This document shows, piece after piece, positions 1-11,085 of a stretch of 64,000 bases of DNA. Numbering within the stretch: position 1 is the first letter of the stretch; each line of letters starts with the position of its first letter. This stretch comes from Bacteroides salyersiae WAL 10018 = DSM 18765 = JCM 12988 (GTDB lineage: Bacteria; Bacteroidota; Bacteroidia; Bacteroidales; Bacteroidaceae): positions 1 through 64,000 of the forward strand of contig NZ_KB905470.1 of assembly GCF_000381365.1 (NCBI RefSeq), read 5' to 3'. Both the position numbers and the translations under genes were made by a program. Under the pieces are notes generated by a model. That model was not told the origin of the DNA. It saw only the letters and a program-made list of their open reading frames with translations, and did not search any database.

Positions 1-1312
1 CCCCCTTTATCGTTACTTATACCTACATTTGCTTTTCCACACGCTCCAGCAAAGCTCGCGCTTCACCTTCGACGCCGAGTGGAATGCTCCCCTACCGATA
101 CTTACGTATCCCATAGCTTCGGTAAAATGCTTGATGCCCGATTATTATCCACGCCAAACTCCTCGACTAGTGAGCTGTTACGCACTCTTTAAATGAATGG
201 CTGCTTCCAAGCCAACATCCTAGCTGTCTTAGCAATCTGACTTCGTTAGTTCAACTTAGCATTTATTTGGGGACCTTAGCTGATGGTCTGGATTCTTCTC
301 CTTTCGGACATGGACCTTAGCACCCATGCCCTCACTCCTGTGATAGGACTAATGCGCATTCGGAGTTTATCAAGACTTGATAGGCGGCGAAGCCCTCGCA
401 TCTTATCAGTCGCTCTACCTCACATTAGTAACTCACAAGGCTGCACCTAAATGCATTTCGGGGAGTACGAGCTATCTCCAAGTTTGATTAGCCTTTCACC
501 CCCACCCTCAGGTCATCCGGAAGCTTTTCAACGCTTATCGGTTCGGTCCTCCAGTTAGTGTTACCTAACCTTCAACCTGCCCAAGGGTAGATCACTTGGT
601 TTCGCGTCTACTCCTACTGACTATACGCCCTGTTCAGACTCGCTTTCGCTTCGGATACACATCTCAAGATGCTTAACCTTGCCAGTAAAAGTAACTCGTA
701 GGTTCATTATGCAAAAGGCACGCCGTCACTGTTTAAAACAGCTCCGACCGCTTGTAGGCGCACGGTTTCAGGGACTATTTCACTCTTCTATTCGAAGTGC
801 TTTTCACCTTTCCTTCACAGTACTGGTTCGCTATCGGTCTCTCGGGAGTATTTAGCCTTACCGGATGGTCCCGGCTGGTTCACGCAGAATTCCTCGTGCT
901 CCGCGCTACTCAGGATACCACTACGCTTCGTCTGACTTCGTGTACCGGACTATCACCGTCTATGGTCGAACTTTCCAGATCGTTCTACTCGTCAGATGTC
1001 GTGCGACATCGTGGTCCTACAACCCCATGGATGCCGTGACATCCATGGTTTGGGCTAATCCCCGTTCGCTCGCCACTACTAGGGGAATCATTGTTTATTT
1101 TCTTTTCCTGCAGGTACTAAGATGTTTCAGTTCCCTGCGTTAGCCTCTATCATTGGATAGATAACCGGTCTTCAACCGGTTGGGTTGTCCCATTCGGAAA
1201 TCCGCGGATCAAAGGTTATTTGCACCTACCCGCAGCTTATCGCAGCTTATCACGTCCTTCATCGCCTCCGAGAGCCAAGGCATCCGCCATGCGCCCTTTC
1301 TTACTTTCTTTA
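1..1312 (-). rRNA. 23S rRNA, 5' portion (cut by window edge)
   Basis: The complement reads as the 5' third to half of a bacterial 23S rRNA. Near 1245-1312 is the conserved 5' block (GGCGGATGCCTTGGC followed by GAGGCGATGAAGGACGTG) typical of domain I. The exact 5' end is estimated. The gene lies downstream of tRNA-Ala and tRNA-Ile in the usual 16S-Ile-Ala-23S order on the minus strand; its 3' part and 5S lie outside the window. Open frames across it are not genes. Confidence 0.95.
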
Positions 1313-1502
1313 TATCACCGGATCGATTTGAAATCAATAATTAAGAATTTAAAAATTAATAATCAGGAATCCAAAATCGAAACACTACGGTTTGATATAT
1401 ACTTTTAGCTCTTTACTAAAATTTACTTTTTGTACATCATGTCAAAGATCGTTTGCCCTAAACTGTCAGTCGTCCTTTGACAACCGGCAATCCGAAGCGG
1501 AG

Positions 1503-1576
1503 TGGAGAATAACGGATTCGAACCGTTGACCCTCTGCGTGCAAGGCAGATGCTCTAGCCAGCTGAGCTAATCCCCC
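1503..1576 (-). tRNA. tRNA-Ala (anticodon TGC)
   Basis: A 74-nt cloverleaf on the complement. The acceptor GGGGGAT pairs with ATTCTCC, A is the discriminator, the anticodon loop is CTTGCAC, and the T-arm is GGTTCGAATCC. CCA is not encoded. It sits in the 16S-23S spacer. Confidence 0.96.
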
Positions 1577-1658
1577 TTCGTACAAGTTGAAAGTTGGAAG
1601 TTGAGAGTTGAAAGTGTAATTTCAGGCTCGCAATCCACCAGGCGTCGACTTGCGGAAG

Positions 1659-1732
1659 TAGTCCCAGGCAGAGTTGAACTGCCGACCTCTACATTATCAG
1701 TGTAGCGCTCTAACCAACTGAGCTATAGGACT
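1659..1732 (-). tRNA. tRNA-Ile (anticodon GAT)
   Basis: A 74-nt cloverleaf on the complement. The acceptor AGTCCTA pairs with TGGGACT (one G-T pair), A is the discriminator, and the anticodon loop is CTGATAA. It is the first tRNA of the 16S-23S spacer. Confidence 0.96.
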
Positions 1733-1884
1733 AGTTCAACCTCGCCATGCGGCTCGGCTTCTTCTTTCTCTTGTTTATCTCTATCTATAATATAATATAG
1801 ACGGTCGATCTATATGCTATAAATAAACAAGTACCAGTAGTACATTCAGAACCGGAAATGGACGCCCTTTACGGCATCGCTCCA

Positions 1885-3410
<1,526 letters not shown>

Positions 3411-3649
3411 AAGTATTGTGACTGCACGAATCAATCATTAATGAATCAACAATTAAAACGCGGCAGTATATTGCTCTGTTCAGGATACCGTAAATCTATT
3501 GACGTCATTCTAATACCTATACTATAAGTATTGACGGTTCTAAATTTTAATCTGTCATAACTTAATAAGACAGAATCGTACTACTTGTATTGTTTATCAA
3601 TATTTCAAAGAACTATTTTTTGAATGCTTTTCTTTTCGGAAAGCGGATG

Positions 3650-3682
3650 CAAAGATAGAAACTTTCAGGCATTACTTCCAAA
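3650..3682 (-). promoter_or_regulatory. rRNA operon promoter, proximal
   Basis: On the complement, TTTG (3682-3679) is followed by 21 bases and then TATCTTTG (3657-3650). This matches the Bacteroidetes consensus TTTG-N19-21-TAnnTTTG read by its primary sigma factor. Transcription would start near 3643, giving a 16S leader of about 230 nt. A GC-rich stretch (GCATCCGC) follows the -7 box, as in stringently controlled rRNA promoters. Confidence 0.75.
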
Positions 3683-3824
3683 TGTTTTCGGAAGTTTTTT
3701 TTTATTTTTCTTTTTTCCGGTCACTTCTGAAGCGAAAGGAAAAAGAAAAAACTGGAAGTTTCCATACTGCCAATCACCCTCACCATGTCAATCATTCAGC
3801 CTTGCTTCTCTTGCAAAGCGGGTG

Positions 3825-3855
3825 CAAAAGTAGGGCATTTTACAATACGAACAAA
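3825..3855 (-). promoter_or_regulatory. rRNA operon promoter, distal
   Basis: On the complement, TTTG (3855-3852) is followed by 19 bases and then TACTTTTG (3832-3825), again matching the Bacteroidetes promoter consensus. The bases after the box (GCACCCGC) are nearly the same as at the proximal promoter, so the two look like tandem copies driving the same operon. Confidence 0.65.
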
Positions 3856-5268
3856 ATATATGATACTTTTTTTTCAAAAAAAATGAAACGTTTTTTATAA
3901 CAGGCTGATTTTGAAATATGTGAAAGAAGAGAAAAAGGAAAGAAAGGGGAAAAAGAAAAAAAGACGGGAAAAGAATGACACCTTATTATATATATAAGCA
4001 GAAAGTATTGAAAAAGGGAAAGGGGAAAATAGAAAGAGAAGAAGAAAAAAAAGGGAAAGCAGAGAAAAGGGGAAAAGAAAAGAAGAAAAGAAAAGGCGAG
4101 GTTATCAAAAAAACAAGGAAGATATTATTAAGGAAGAAGAAAAAGGAAAAAGGATAAAACGCTGATTATTAAAGAAATAGCAAAAGACCGATGCAGGGCA
4201 GACAAAAGTATAGAGTTATAAAAGAATAAAGTATAGACTATTACCAGATTAAAGTATAGACTTTGATTGGATAAAAGAGTACACTATTAAAATCAAGGGG
4301 AAAGACAGGTAAAAGGGAAGGTTAAAAAAACAAAGACGCTAAGAAGGAAAGAAAGAAAACTGAAAATTAGGTATGGGAAAAAGAGAGAGCTAAAGAGAAA
4401 AACATATCAGAAGGAAAGAAAGACAGGAAGATACTTAGAGTATGTTTAAGTTTGCCTCTTAAAAGTTTTATCAGCTTCTTTTGGACAATATTTAAACTGG
4501 CTCTTAATATATAAGAGAAAGAAATTTGATGGAAAGGAAACAATAGGGATACAAAGCCGAAAGGCTTGATGCTAAAACATTTATTATTACATAAAATAAA
4601 GAGAGAAAGGAATATCAAAAAAAGAAGATGTCACACATTAGAAACACAAGAAGAAAGACTCTACGAAAAAGCATCAGAACCTCGTAGAGAAATCTATAGA
4701 ATCTCGTAGAGAAACGAACCGATTCTCTACGAGGAAAAAGGGCAAAATACAGCATGTTGATATTCAGCAAATTAAGAAAGGAAACAAATGTATTCATTTT
4801 TCAGTATAAAAATGACAATTTTCTCTGAAAAAAGCGGCAGATACAACAATCAATAATAGAAAAAAAGCAAACATCTTCTTAAACATGGATGAACAATAGA
4901 TAATGAGAAATACACTTTTACCAGAAACATAGACAAAAGAACAAGCATAATAAATATCAAATTATTGAATTAACAAGTAAAGATCAAAAAACTTAAAAAA
5001 GAAAAGGAGACCGAAGAATTTTACAAAGAACAAAGAGTAGGGAATAAGTATTATATATCAAACACATATTTCACCCCAAAGGGTGGCAAGCAAAAGAGTA
5101 CTTTGCTTCATAAAAGCACCGATTACCAAAAACAATCAAAACAAATTTCATACAATACTTTGTCCTCATCATAGCAACGATAACGACTTCATCTTACTTA
5201 ATTCAAAAAAGCATCAATAAATGCAGGCAATATTCCCCCCAAGATGTAATATCTCTCCATTTTTTTCG
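3856..5268. other. Gene-free AT- and purine-rich region
   Basis: No frame here has the composition of a real protein. The longest frames encode K/E/R-rich low-complexity strings. From about 3900 to 4160 the plus strand is almost all A and G. AAAGTATAGA occurs three times (4204, 4228, 4251). A cluster of CTCGTAGAGAA repeats lies at 4659-4733. A TATTTTTG box at 5269-5276 could be the -7 element of metF, but I see no clear -33 partner. Confidence 0.6.
4659..4733. repeat. CTCGTAGAGAA direct and inverted repeat cluster
   Basis: CTCGTAGAGAA occurs at 4681 and 4703. Its inverse TTCTCTACGAG lies at 4723-4733, and a partial inverse CTCTACGA lies at 4659-4666. The 4703-4713 and 4723-4733 arms form an 11-bp perfect hairpin with a 9-base loop. 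Each direct copy could pair with either inverse copy. Function is unknown. Confidence 0.6.
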
Positions 5269-5324
5269 TATTTTTGTCCCAATATGCACGTTTTCGAACG
5301 GAAATAAAAAATTGCAAGAAATAA

Positions 5325-6278
5325 ATGAGAGTTATAGACCTGATACATAGCAACGAGAAAACAGCTTTCTCTTTCGAAATTCTTCCCCCACTAAAGGGTA
5401 CAGGAATTGAAAAACTATGCCGAGACATCGATACCCTGCGCGAGTTCGATCCCAAATATATCAACATTACCACGCATCGAAGCGAATACGTATACAAAGA
5501 TTTGGGCAACGGACTGTTTCAACGCAACAGGTTAAGAAGACGACCGGGAACCGTAGCCGTAGCGGCCGCCATTCAGAATAAATACAATATCACGGTTGTG
5601 CCGCATATCTTATGCAGCGGCTTCACCCGGGAAGAGACAGAGTATGTATTGCTCGACTTGCAGTTTCTGGGAATCACCGATTTACTGGTTCTTCGTGGAG
5701 ACAAAGCTAAGCATGAGTCGATATTTACTCCCGAAGGAGACGGATATCACCACGCCATCGAGTTGCAAGAACAGATTAATAACTTCAACAAAGGAATATT
5801 CGTGGACGGCTCGGAAATGAAGGTTACCAATACCCCGTTTTCTTACGGTGTGGCCTGCTACCCCGAAAAACATGAGGAAGCCCCCAACATAGACTCGGAC
5901 ATCTATTGGCTAAAGAAGAAAGTAGAAGCCGGAGCGGAATATGCAGTAACCCAACTCTTTTATGACAATCAGAGATATTTCGAATTTGTGGAAAGAGTCA
6001 GAAAAGAAGGCATCGATATCCCCATCATCCCGGGCATCAAGCCTTTCAAAAAAGCTTCTCAGCTAAGCATGATACCGAAAACATTCAAAGTAGACCTACC
6101 GGATGATCTGGTGAAAGAAACACTGAAGTGCAAAAATGATGCCGAAGTACAGCAAGTAGGTGTAGAATGGTGTATCAAACAGTGCCGTGAACTGATGGCA
6201 CACGGCGTACCGAGCATCCATTTCTACTCTATTGGTGCCGTAGACAGTATTAAAGAAGTGGCAAAAGAGATTTATTGA
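5325..6278 (+). CDS. metF: Methylenetetrahydrofolate reductase
   Basis: 317 residues, the usual length for the bacterial enzyme. It reduces 5,10-methylene-THF to 5-methyl-THF with an FAD cofactor, feeding methionine synthesis. The N-terminal FSFEILPPLKG holds the family Glu, followed by a TIM barrel with LVLRGD near residues 120-130 and the QLFYDN motif near 210. The ATG at 5325 is the only sensible start. A possible -7 box (TATTTTTG) ends 48 bases upstream. It is transcribed away from the rRNA operon, and the next gene lies about 100 bp downstream. Confidence 0.95.
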   Translation: MRVIDLIHSNEKTAFSFEILPPLKGTGIEKLCRDIDTLREFDPKYINITTHRSEYVYKDLGNGLFQRNRLRRRPGTVAVAAAIQNKYNITVVPHILCSGFTREETEYVLLDLQFLGITDLLVLRGDKAKHESIFTPEGDGYHHAIELQEQINNFNKGIFVDGSEMKVTNTPFSYGVACYPEKHEEAPNIDSDIYWLKKKVEAGAEYAVTQLFYDNQRYFEFVERVRKEGIDIPIIPGIKPFKKASQLSMIPKTFKVDLPDDLVKETLKCKNDAEVQQVGVEWCIKQCRELMAHGVPSIHFYSIGAVDSIKEVAKEIY

Positions 6279-6379
6279 TTTATAAATGATGATTTATGAG
6301 TTATAATCTATGGATGATGGTTAATGAATAATGATTGATAAATAATTAATGGAAACCAATAAAATTAGAATATAGAATC

Positions 6380-7489
6380 GTGTTTTTTAAAGATGTAATC
6401 GGACAAGAAGAGACTAAGCAGCGACTTATTCAAGAAGTGAATGAAGGACGTATTCCGCATGCGCAGCTTATCTGTGGCCCTGAGGGAGTAGGAAAATTTC
6501 CTTTGGCCTTGGCCTATGCACGTTACATCAGTTGCACCAATCGCGGCACAACCGATGCTTGCGGTGTTTGTCCATCATGCGTAAAATTTAATAAGTTAGT
6601 ACACCCGGATGTACATTTCGTATTTCCTGTTATAAAAACGGCACGAAGTGACGATTATATAGCCGAATGGCGCCGATTGGTACTGAATAACCCATATTTC
6701 AATCTCAATCATTGGCTGAACGAGATTCATGCAGAAAATTCACAAGCAGTAATCTACACCAAAGAAAGTGATGAAATCATGAAGAAGCTCAGCTTAAAAT
6801 CAAGTGAGGGCGGATTCAAAATCACCATCATCTGGCTGCCTGAAAAAATGCAATTGCCCTGTGCCAATAAACTACTGAAGCTTCTGGAAGAACCACCCGA
6901 GAAAACTATTTTTCTACTGGTTTCCGAAGCTCCCGACATGATTCTTCCTACCATACTGAGTCGTACACAGCGTTTTAACATCCGCAAAATAGATGAAACG
7001 AGCATAGCAAACGCTCTTCAGGAAAAATATGGAGTACAACAAAGCAGTAGCATGACTATCGCCCATCTGGCCAACGGAAACTTTATCAAAGCACTTGAAA
7101 CCATTCATCTCAATGAAGAGAATCAACTGTTTTTTGAGCTCTTTGTCAGTTTGATGCGGCTTTCTTATCAACGGAAAATCCGTGAAATGAAGCAGTGGAG
7201 CGAGCAAGTGGCAGGCATGGGGCGCGAACGCCAGAAAAACCTGCTCTCCTACTGTCAACGGATGATAAGGGAAAACTTTATCTACAACTTGCATCAGAAA
7301 GACCTGATTTATATGACACCGGATGAACAGAACTTTGCAACCCGATTTGCCCCGTTTGTCAATGAACGAAATGTAATGGGAATCATGGATGAACTAAGTG
7401 AAGCGCAACAGCACATCGAACAAAACGTAAATGCGAAAATGGTATTTTTCGATTTCTCATTGAAAATGATAGTGCTGCTGAAAAGCTAA
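6380..7489 (+). CDS. holB: DNA polymerase III delta'-like clamp-loader subunit
   Basis: 369 residues starting at GTG. The AAA+ fold opens with a degenerate P-loop (GPEGVGKF, so Lys is kept but Ser/Thr is Phe), as expected for delta' subunits that do not hydrolyse ATP. A four-Cys zinc-binding stretch (CTNRGTTDACGVCPSC, residues 51-66) and sensor/SRC-like LSRTQRF near residue 196 follow. It would load the sliding clamp onto primed DNA as part of the replicative holoenzyme. The gap to metF (6279-6379) is AT-rich and repetitive. Assignment rests on motifs and on gene order usual in Bacteroides. Confidence 0.85.
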   Translation: MFFKDVIGQEETKQRLIQEVNEGRIPHAQLICGPEGVGKFPLALAYARYISCTNRGTTDACGVCPSCVKFNKLVHPDVHFVFPVIKTARSDDYIAEWRRLVLNNPYFNLNHWLNEIHAENSQAVIYTKESDEIMKKLSLKSSEGGFKITIIWLPEKMQLPCANKLLKLLEEPPEKTIFLLVSEAPDMILPTILSRTQRFNIRKIDETSIANALQEKYGVQQSSSMTIAHLANGNFIKALETIHLNEENQLFFELFVSLMRLSYQRKIREMKQWSEQVAGMGRERQKNLLSYCQRMIRENFIYNLHQKDLIYMTPDEQNFATRFAPFVNERNVMGIMDELSEAQQHIEQNVNAKMVFFDFSLKMIVLLKS

Positions 7490-7597
7490 AAGAAAAGGAA
7501 GAATGGAGATGGGAGAAAGAAAAAAAAAGAGAAATAAAGACGAGGGAAAGGAAATTTCAATCGTTAAATTGTAAATCGTTAAATCGTAAATATATAG

Positions 7598-9097
7598 ATG
7601 GACTTTAAATTACATAATGGGAGCGGCGGCCTTTGCTGCAAAAGTTGTTCCCGACAAGATAACAAATTAAATACTTACGATTGGCTGGCAGATATACCAG
7701 GCAATGCGGAAGAGAGTGATATGGTGGAGGTTCAATTCAAGAACACCCGCAAAGGATACTATCGTAACAGTAACAAAATAAAATTGGAAAAAGGAGATGT
7801 TGTGGCAGTTGAAGCGACACCGGGACACGATATCGGTGTGGTAACACTGACCGGACGCCTTGTTCCGCTGCAAATGCGGAAAGCGAACATCAAACCGGAT
7901 GTGGAAATAAAACGTATCTACCGTAAAGCCAAACCCGTAGATATGGAGAAGTTCGACGAGGCGAAGGCCAAAGAACACGCCACAATGATACGTTCACGCC
8001 AGATTGCCGCCAATCTAAACTTGAACATGAAAATCGGAGATGTGGAATACCAGGGAGACGGTAACAAAGCTATTTTCTATTATATCGCAGACGAACGGGT
8101 GGATTTTCGCCAATTAATCAAAGTTCTGGCGGAGGCATTTCGGGTACGTATCGAGATGAAACAGATCGGTGCACGTCAGGAAGCCGGACGTATTGGCGGT
8201 ATAGGCCCTTGTGGGCGGGAACTTTGTTGTGCCACTTGGATGACAAGTTTCGTATCTGTATCTACAAGTGCTGCCCGCTATCAGGATATATCGTTAAATC
8301 CTCAAAAGCTCGCCGGACAATGTGCAAAACTGAAATGTTGCTTAAACTACGAAGTAGACTGCTATGTAGAAGCACAGAAACGTCTGCCATCAAAAGAAAT
8401 CGAACTGGAGACGAAAGACGGAACATTCTACTTCTTTAAAGCAGACATCCTAAGTAATCAAGTTTCCTACTCCACAGATAAAACATTTGCAGCCAATCTG
8501 GTTACCATCAGTGGCAAAAGGGCCTTTGAAGTAATCGGCTTAAACAAAAGAGGAATCAAACCGGATAGTTTATTGGAAGAAGAACATAAACAAGAACCCA
8601 AGAAACCGGTTGACCTTGTAGAGCAGGAAAGTCTGACCCGTTTTGACCGTGACCGCCGCCGAAAAGAGGGCAAAGAAGGAGGTGAAGGTGGAAACCGTAA
8701 CAAGAAAAAGAAGAAAAACAACCGACCACAACAGGAAGGAGAAGGAAGAGTAAACCGACCGCAACAGGAGAATGGCAATCGCTCGCAACAAGAGAATGGA
8801 AACCGTCCACAACGGGAAGGTGGAAACCGTCCCGAACGTCCGCAACGAGAAAACGGCAATCGTCCGAATCGTCCGCAGCCCAATTCAGAAGGACAGCAAT
8901 CTTCACAACCCGGTAACGGCAACGAACAACAACGCCCACGTAACGACCGTCCGAGAAACAATAACCGGCCGCCGCGGAACAACAATGACCGTCGCGGAGA
9001 CAGGCCAAAAAATGAAGAAAGGTCTCAAAATAGCGAGAGACCACAAAACAATGAAAAGCCGGCTAAAGAAAGAAATGAAACCCCTGCACAGGAATAA
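7598..9097 (+). CDS. ricT: PSP1-domain protein, RicT-like
   Basis: 499 residues. The N-terminal half is a PSP1/RicT domain with many conserved cysteines (CCKSC at 13-17, GPCGRELCC near 203-211, CAKLKCC near 242-248), the signature that binds iron-sulfur clusters in the Bacillus RicAFT complex. From about residue 350 the protein becomes a long Arg/Asn/Gln/Pro/Gly-rich disordered tail with repeated NGNRPQ-type units, which suggests RNA binding. The role in Bacteroides is not known; in Bacillus RicT acts in mRNA maturation and development. The 3' end overlaps gldH by 23 nt. Confidence 0.85.
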   Translation: MDFKLHNGSGGLCCKSCSRQDNKLNTYDWLADIPGNAEESDMVEVQFKNTRKGYYRNSNKIKLEKGDVVAVEATPGHDIGVVTLTGRLVPLQMRKANIKPDVEIKRIYRKAKPVDMEKFDEAKAKEHATMIRSRQIAANLNLNMKIGDVEYQGDGNKAIFYYIADERVDFRQLIKVLAEAFRVRIEMKQIGARQEAGRIGGIGPCGRELCCATWMTSFVSVSTSAARYQDISLNPQKLAGQCAKLKCCLNYEVDCYVEAQKRLPSKEIELETKDGTFYFFKADILSNQVSYSTDKTFAANLVTISGKRAFEVIGLNKRGIKPDSLLEEEHKQEPKKPVDLVEQESLTRFDRDRRRKEGKEGGEGGNRNKKKKKNNRPQQEGEGRVNRPQQENGNRSQQENGNRPQREGGNRPERPQRENGNRPNRPQPNSEGQQSSQPGNGNEQQRPRNDRPRNNNRPPRNNNDRRGDRPKNEERSQNSERPQNNEKPAKERNETPAQE

Positions 9098-9560
9098 CAT
9101 ATGGCTTTTGTTTTTAACAGTAGTCTTTCTGGCAACAGCCTGCGATAAGAAAACCGTGTATCACTCTTACCATGCCATCCCCACCGAAGGATGGAAAAAG
9201 AGTGATACACTCTTTTTCGATATCCCGGTTAAAGATTCACTCACTCAGTTCAATCTCGCCGCAGAAATACGTAATAAGAGTAACTATGTTTATCGTAATC
9301 TGTATCTTGTAATCAGTCACAATTTAGAAGATAGCACAGTCTGGAAAACAGACACACTATTACTGATTCTGGCAGATAAAGAAGGGAAATGGAACGGTAC
9401 AGGTTGGGGTAGTTTATTCCAATCCGAACTTCCCATCGGTACCATAGCCATACAGCATCCGGGAAACTATACCCTTAAAATTATCCATGGAATGCAGGAC
9501 GAAATACTGAAAGGCATCAATGACATAGGGATAAAAATAGATGGAAGAAGGGAGAATTGA
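9075..9560 (+). CDS. gldH: Gliding-motility lipoprotein GldH
   Basis: 161 residues from the ATG at 9075, inside the end of ricT in another frame. The start is chosen because it gives a lipoprotein signal: basic N-terminus, hydrophobic core and lipobox ending LATAC, then DKK. The mature protein has the beta-rich family pattern. GldH is tied to gliding and the type IX apparatus in Flavobacterium. Non-gliding Bacteroides also keep it, so its role here is unclear. Close coupling to ricT suggests one transcript. Confidence 0.85.
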   Translation: MKPLHRNNIWLLFLTVVFLATACDKKTVYHSYHAIPTEGWKKSDTLFFDIPVKDSLTQFNLAAEIRNKSNYVYRNLYLVISHNLEDSTVWKTDTLLLILADKEGKWNGTGWGSLFQSELPIGTIAIQHPGNYTLKIIHGMQDEILKGINDIGIKIDGRREN

Positions 9561-9619
9561 AATGGGAGAGGTAGCTGCGCTATTATGCTGTATAGTACCT
9601 CTCCCTTCTCCATTCTCCC
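9550..9619. terminator. Bidirectional terminator between gldH and rodA
   Basis: Two nested inverted repeats sit between convergent genes. GGGAGAAT (9550-9557) pairs with ATTCTCCC (9612-9619), and GGGAGAGGTA (9564-9573) pairs with TACCTCTCCC (9596-9605). There is no long T run, so termination is inferred from position and stem strength. Confidence 0.6.
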
Positions 9620-9627
9620 ATTTCCCA

Positions 9628-11085
9628 TTAAAGCCTTCTTCCGCGTCCCGCGTCAATTCTCAGGAAGATAAACAGTAAAATCGTAAAGCCCCACAAAGAA
9701 GATCCCCCATAACTAAAAAACGGTAGGGGGATACCAATGACAGGCGTCAATCCGAGCACCATACCGATATTAATAAAGACGTGGAACAGAAAGATACTAA
9801 GCACGGAATATCCATATACCCGCCCAAATGCCGACGGTTGACGTTCGGATACTACGATAAGCCGGAGAATCAATGCCAAAAACAACAACAAGACAATAGA
9901 AGAACCGACAAAGCCTTGCTCCTCACCTACCGTACAAAAAATGAAATCCGTATCCTGTTCCGGTACATATTTCAGTTTCGTCTGAGTACCATTCAAAAAG
10001 CCCTTCCCTGTAAGGCCACCAGAACCTACGGCTATTTTAGACTGATTTACATTATATCCGGCACCCGTCAAATCTTCTTCCAACCCCAATACCACTTTGA
10101 TACGAATCTGTTGATGTGGCTCGAGAATATTATCGAATACATAATCACTGGAATAAAGAAAACCGACAGAACCTATTAAAAAAAGTCCGATCAGCATATA
10201 AGACTTTTGACGCTCACTCAAAGAGAGAAATAACAAATAACCTACCACAACAACACATAGCCCCCACTGTACCCACACCAAATTGAACGGGACAATAAAT
10301 TCCGAGACAAGGAAAGCAATCAACATAATCAATAAGCTTCCGCCAAGAATATTCCGAACGGGTTCCCACTTTTTCCGGTATACCCATACCATTCCCCCGG
10401 CAAACAGCAGTATCATGGACAGAACCGAGAACTCTCCAATGGGAGTAGGCGTGTCGGCTATAAACACCTGATCGAAACGAATACCGACAACAAAATAGAC
10501 AACCGCACAAACACCGGAAAAAAGCACTACTCCCGGCATCCCTTCACGATAAAGCACCAGGAAGAAAGCCAGATACACCAATGCCGATCCTGTTTCTCTC
10601 TGCAAAATGATAAGCCCCATAGGGAGCAGGATAAAAGCAAGCAGAGCCAGAAAACATTTGCCTTTCTTTATATTAAAAGAATAAGAATTTATATATTTAG
10701 CCAAGACTAATGCCGTAGCAAATTTGGCGAATTCTGCCGGTTGTAAATTGACAGGCCCTAACTTTATCCACGAATTAGACCCCTTGATATCACTTCCTAT
10801 AAATATAGTAGCAATCAGCAACAACATCATTCCTATATATATAATATAAGAAAACATATCGTACATCCTGTCCTCGAGCATCAACAGGATAAAACCCAGC
10901 CCAAACGAGCAGATAATCCACATAAATTGCTTACCGGCACGGGTAGAGAAATCCAGAAAATCCCGTTCCCCATAATCATAGCTGGCTCCGCAAACACTAA
11001 ACCATCCGGCTATGATAAGGAGCAGGTAAATGGCAATTGTTACCCAATCCAGTGTCTTCCACAAACTATCGTTCCTCGTTACCAT
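9628..11085 (-). CDS. rodA: Peptidoglycan glycosyltransferase RodA (SEDS family)
   Basis: 485 residues with about ten hydrophobic segments. SEDS landmarks are present: LGPVNLQPAEFAK near residues 112-124, and a C-terminal LTPVIGIPLPFFSYGGSSL box near 442-460. It polymerizes lipid II glycan chains in the inner membrane, working with the class B penicillin-binding protein encoded just upstream (mrdA, 20-nt overlap) during side-wall growth. It is the last gene of the cell-shape operon before the terminator. Confidence 0.95.
   Translation of the reverse strand: MVTRNDSLWKTLDWVTIAIYLLLIIAGWFSVCGASYDYGERDFLDFSTRAGKQFMWIICSFGLGFILLMLEDRMYDMFSYIIYIGMMLLLIATIFIGSDIKGSNSWIKLGPVNLQPAEFAKFATALVLAKYINSYSFNIKKGKCFLALLAFILLPMGLIILQRETGSALVYLAFFLVLYREGMPGVVLFSGVCAVVYFVVGIRFDQVFIADTPTPIGEFSVLSMILLFAGGMVWVYRKKWEPVRNILGGSLLIMLIAFLVSEFIVPFNLVWVQWGLCVVVVGYLLFLSLSERQKSYMLIGLFLIGSVGFLYSSDYVFDNILEPHQQIRIKVVLGLEEDLTGAGYNVNQSKIAVGSGGLTGKGFLNGTQTKLKYVPEQDTDFIFCTVGEEQGFVGSSIVLLLFLALILRLIVVSERQPSAFGRVYGYSVLSIFLFHVFINIGMVLGLTPVIGIPLPFFSYGGSSLWGFTILLFIFLRIDAGRGRRL

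Noticed and set aside
797..1408. Open frames inside 23S (62-92 codons)
   Set aside because: They fall in conserved rRNA sequence or its flank and have no protein-like composition.
3975..4157. 60-codon K/E/R-rich frame
   Set aside because: It is translated purine-rich DNA with no start signal and no homology pattern.
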